DNA from: Candidatus Hermodarchaeota archaeon
Lineage (GTDB): Archaea > Asgardarchaeota > Hermodarchaeia > Hermodarchaeales > Hermodarchaeaceae
NCBI GenBank assembly: GCA_016840595.1
Contig: JAEOSA010000027.1
Span: 1-15,090 of the forward strand
DNA length: 15,090 bases
Direction: 5' to 3'
This document shows positions 14,973 to 15,090 of the stretch, one piece after another. Both the position numbers and the translations under genes were made by a program. Positions within the stretch are counted from its first letter, which is position 1. The number at the start of each line of letters is the position of its first letter. The notes under the pieces were generated by a model, which was given only the letters and a program-made list of their open reading frames with translations, had not been told where the DNA came from and searched no databases.

Positions 14973-15090
14973 CTACCCTGACTTTTCCTTCGCCTCTTGT
15001 TCTTTCTTCTTTTTAACCATCTCTTGAACGTCGTTATAGATCTCTTCGCCCACGCATTCTTTGGCGTACTCACAATACTCTACGCAGGAC
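14973..15090 (-). CDS. Cys-rich C-terminal fragment of an unrecognised protein, cut by right edge
   Basis: Reading in from the right edge on the minus strand, 38 codons end at a TAG (14973-14975). The visible end has three cysteines in CVEYCEYAKEC, then GEEIYNDVQEMV and a strongly basic, lysine-rich tail. The Cys-x3-Cys-x5-Cys arrangement could bind metal or a cluster, but the family is not recognised and the rest is outside the window. It is on the same strand as, and just upstream of, the superoxide reductase gene (44-base gap), so a shared redox-stress context is possible. Confidence 0.55.
   Translation of the reverse strand, partial: SCVEYCEYAKECVGEEIYNDVQEMVKKKKEQEAKEKSG

Noticed and set aside
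1..15090. CRISPR arrays, IS elements, tRNA or rRNA genes and defence systems
   Set aside because: No regularly spaced repeats, transposase motifs, cloverleaf-like sequences or known defence domains were seen.

Overview
The window looks archaeal, and an Asgard-type lineage is a reasonable guess. The reasons are TATA-like boxes about 35-40 bases before several starts, Shine-Dalgarno sites of the AGGTG/GGAGG type, frequent GTG and TTG starts, a short-form S-adenosylhomocysteine hydrolase, a split methylmalonyl-CoA mutase and a membrane protein whose N-glycosylation sequons all fall in its predicted outside domains. The left-edge fragment begins like the small longin/roadblock-type proteins common in Asgard genomes. 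The lineage call is inference; the window holds no rRNA or tRNA.

Region 1 (1-1953, minus strand) runs leftwards: a YhfC-type intramembrane protease homologue, an Fpg/MutM-family DNA glycosylase, and the N-terminus of an unrecognised protein cut by the left edge. Region 2 (2092-4211, plus) holds adenosylhomocysteinase (methyl-cycle recycling) and a creatininase-family metallohydrolase. Both are visibly richer in C-ending codons than the transporter genes that follow. Region 3 (4218-8517) has an unrecognised multi-pass membrane protein on the minus strand. Divergent from it is an ABC module: a two-FtsX-domain permease with two large ectodomains, translationally coupled to a MacB/LolD-type ATPase with an unusual acidic helical tail.

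Region 4 (8618-14020) is the most coherent metabolic block. It holds a HIT-family nucleotide hydrolase/transferase, a CobO-type corrinoid adenosyltransferase that would make adenosylcobalamin, the catalytic subunit of the adenosylcobalamin-dependent methylmalonyl-CoA mutase, methylmalonyl-CoA epimerase and biotin-protein ligase. Together they point to the propionyl-CoA/methylmalonyl-CoA/succinyl-CoA interconversion: the ligase would load biotin on a carboxylase, the epimerase and mutase would do the isomerisations, and CobO would supply the cofactor. The cobalamin-binding mutase subunit, the carboxylase and the MeaB-type chaperone are not in the window. An MFS transporter gene is inserted convergently between mutase and epimerase.

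Region 5 (14091-15090) has a single-pass membrane protein with a cytoplasmic zinc ribbon, an intergenic hairpin that could end both convergent transcripts, a two-iron desulfoferrodoxin-type superoxide reductase with its own TATA-like box, and the Cys-rich C-terminus of a gene cut by the right edge. No IS element, CRISPR array, integrase or RNA gene was seen. I did not find a clearly new defence or enzyme system. The most unusual points are the ABC ATPase tail, the palindrome at the permease start and the composition of the mutase cluster.
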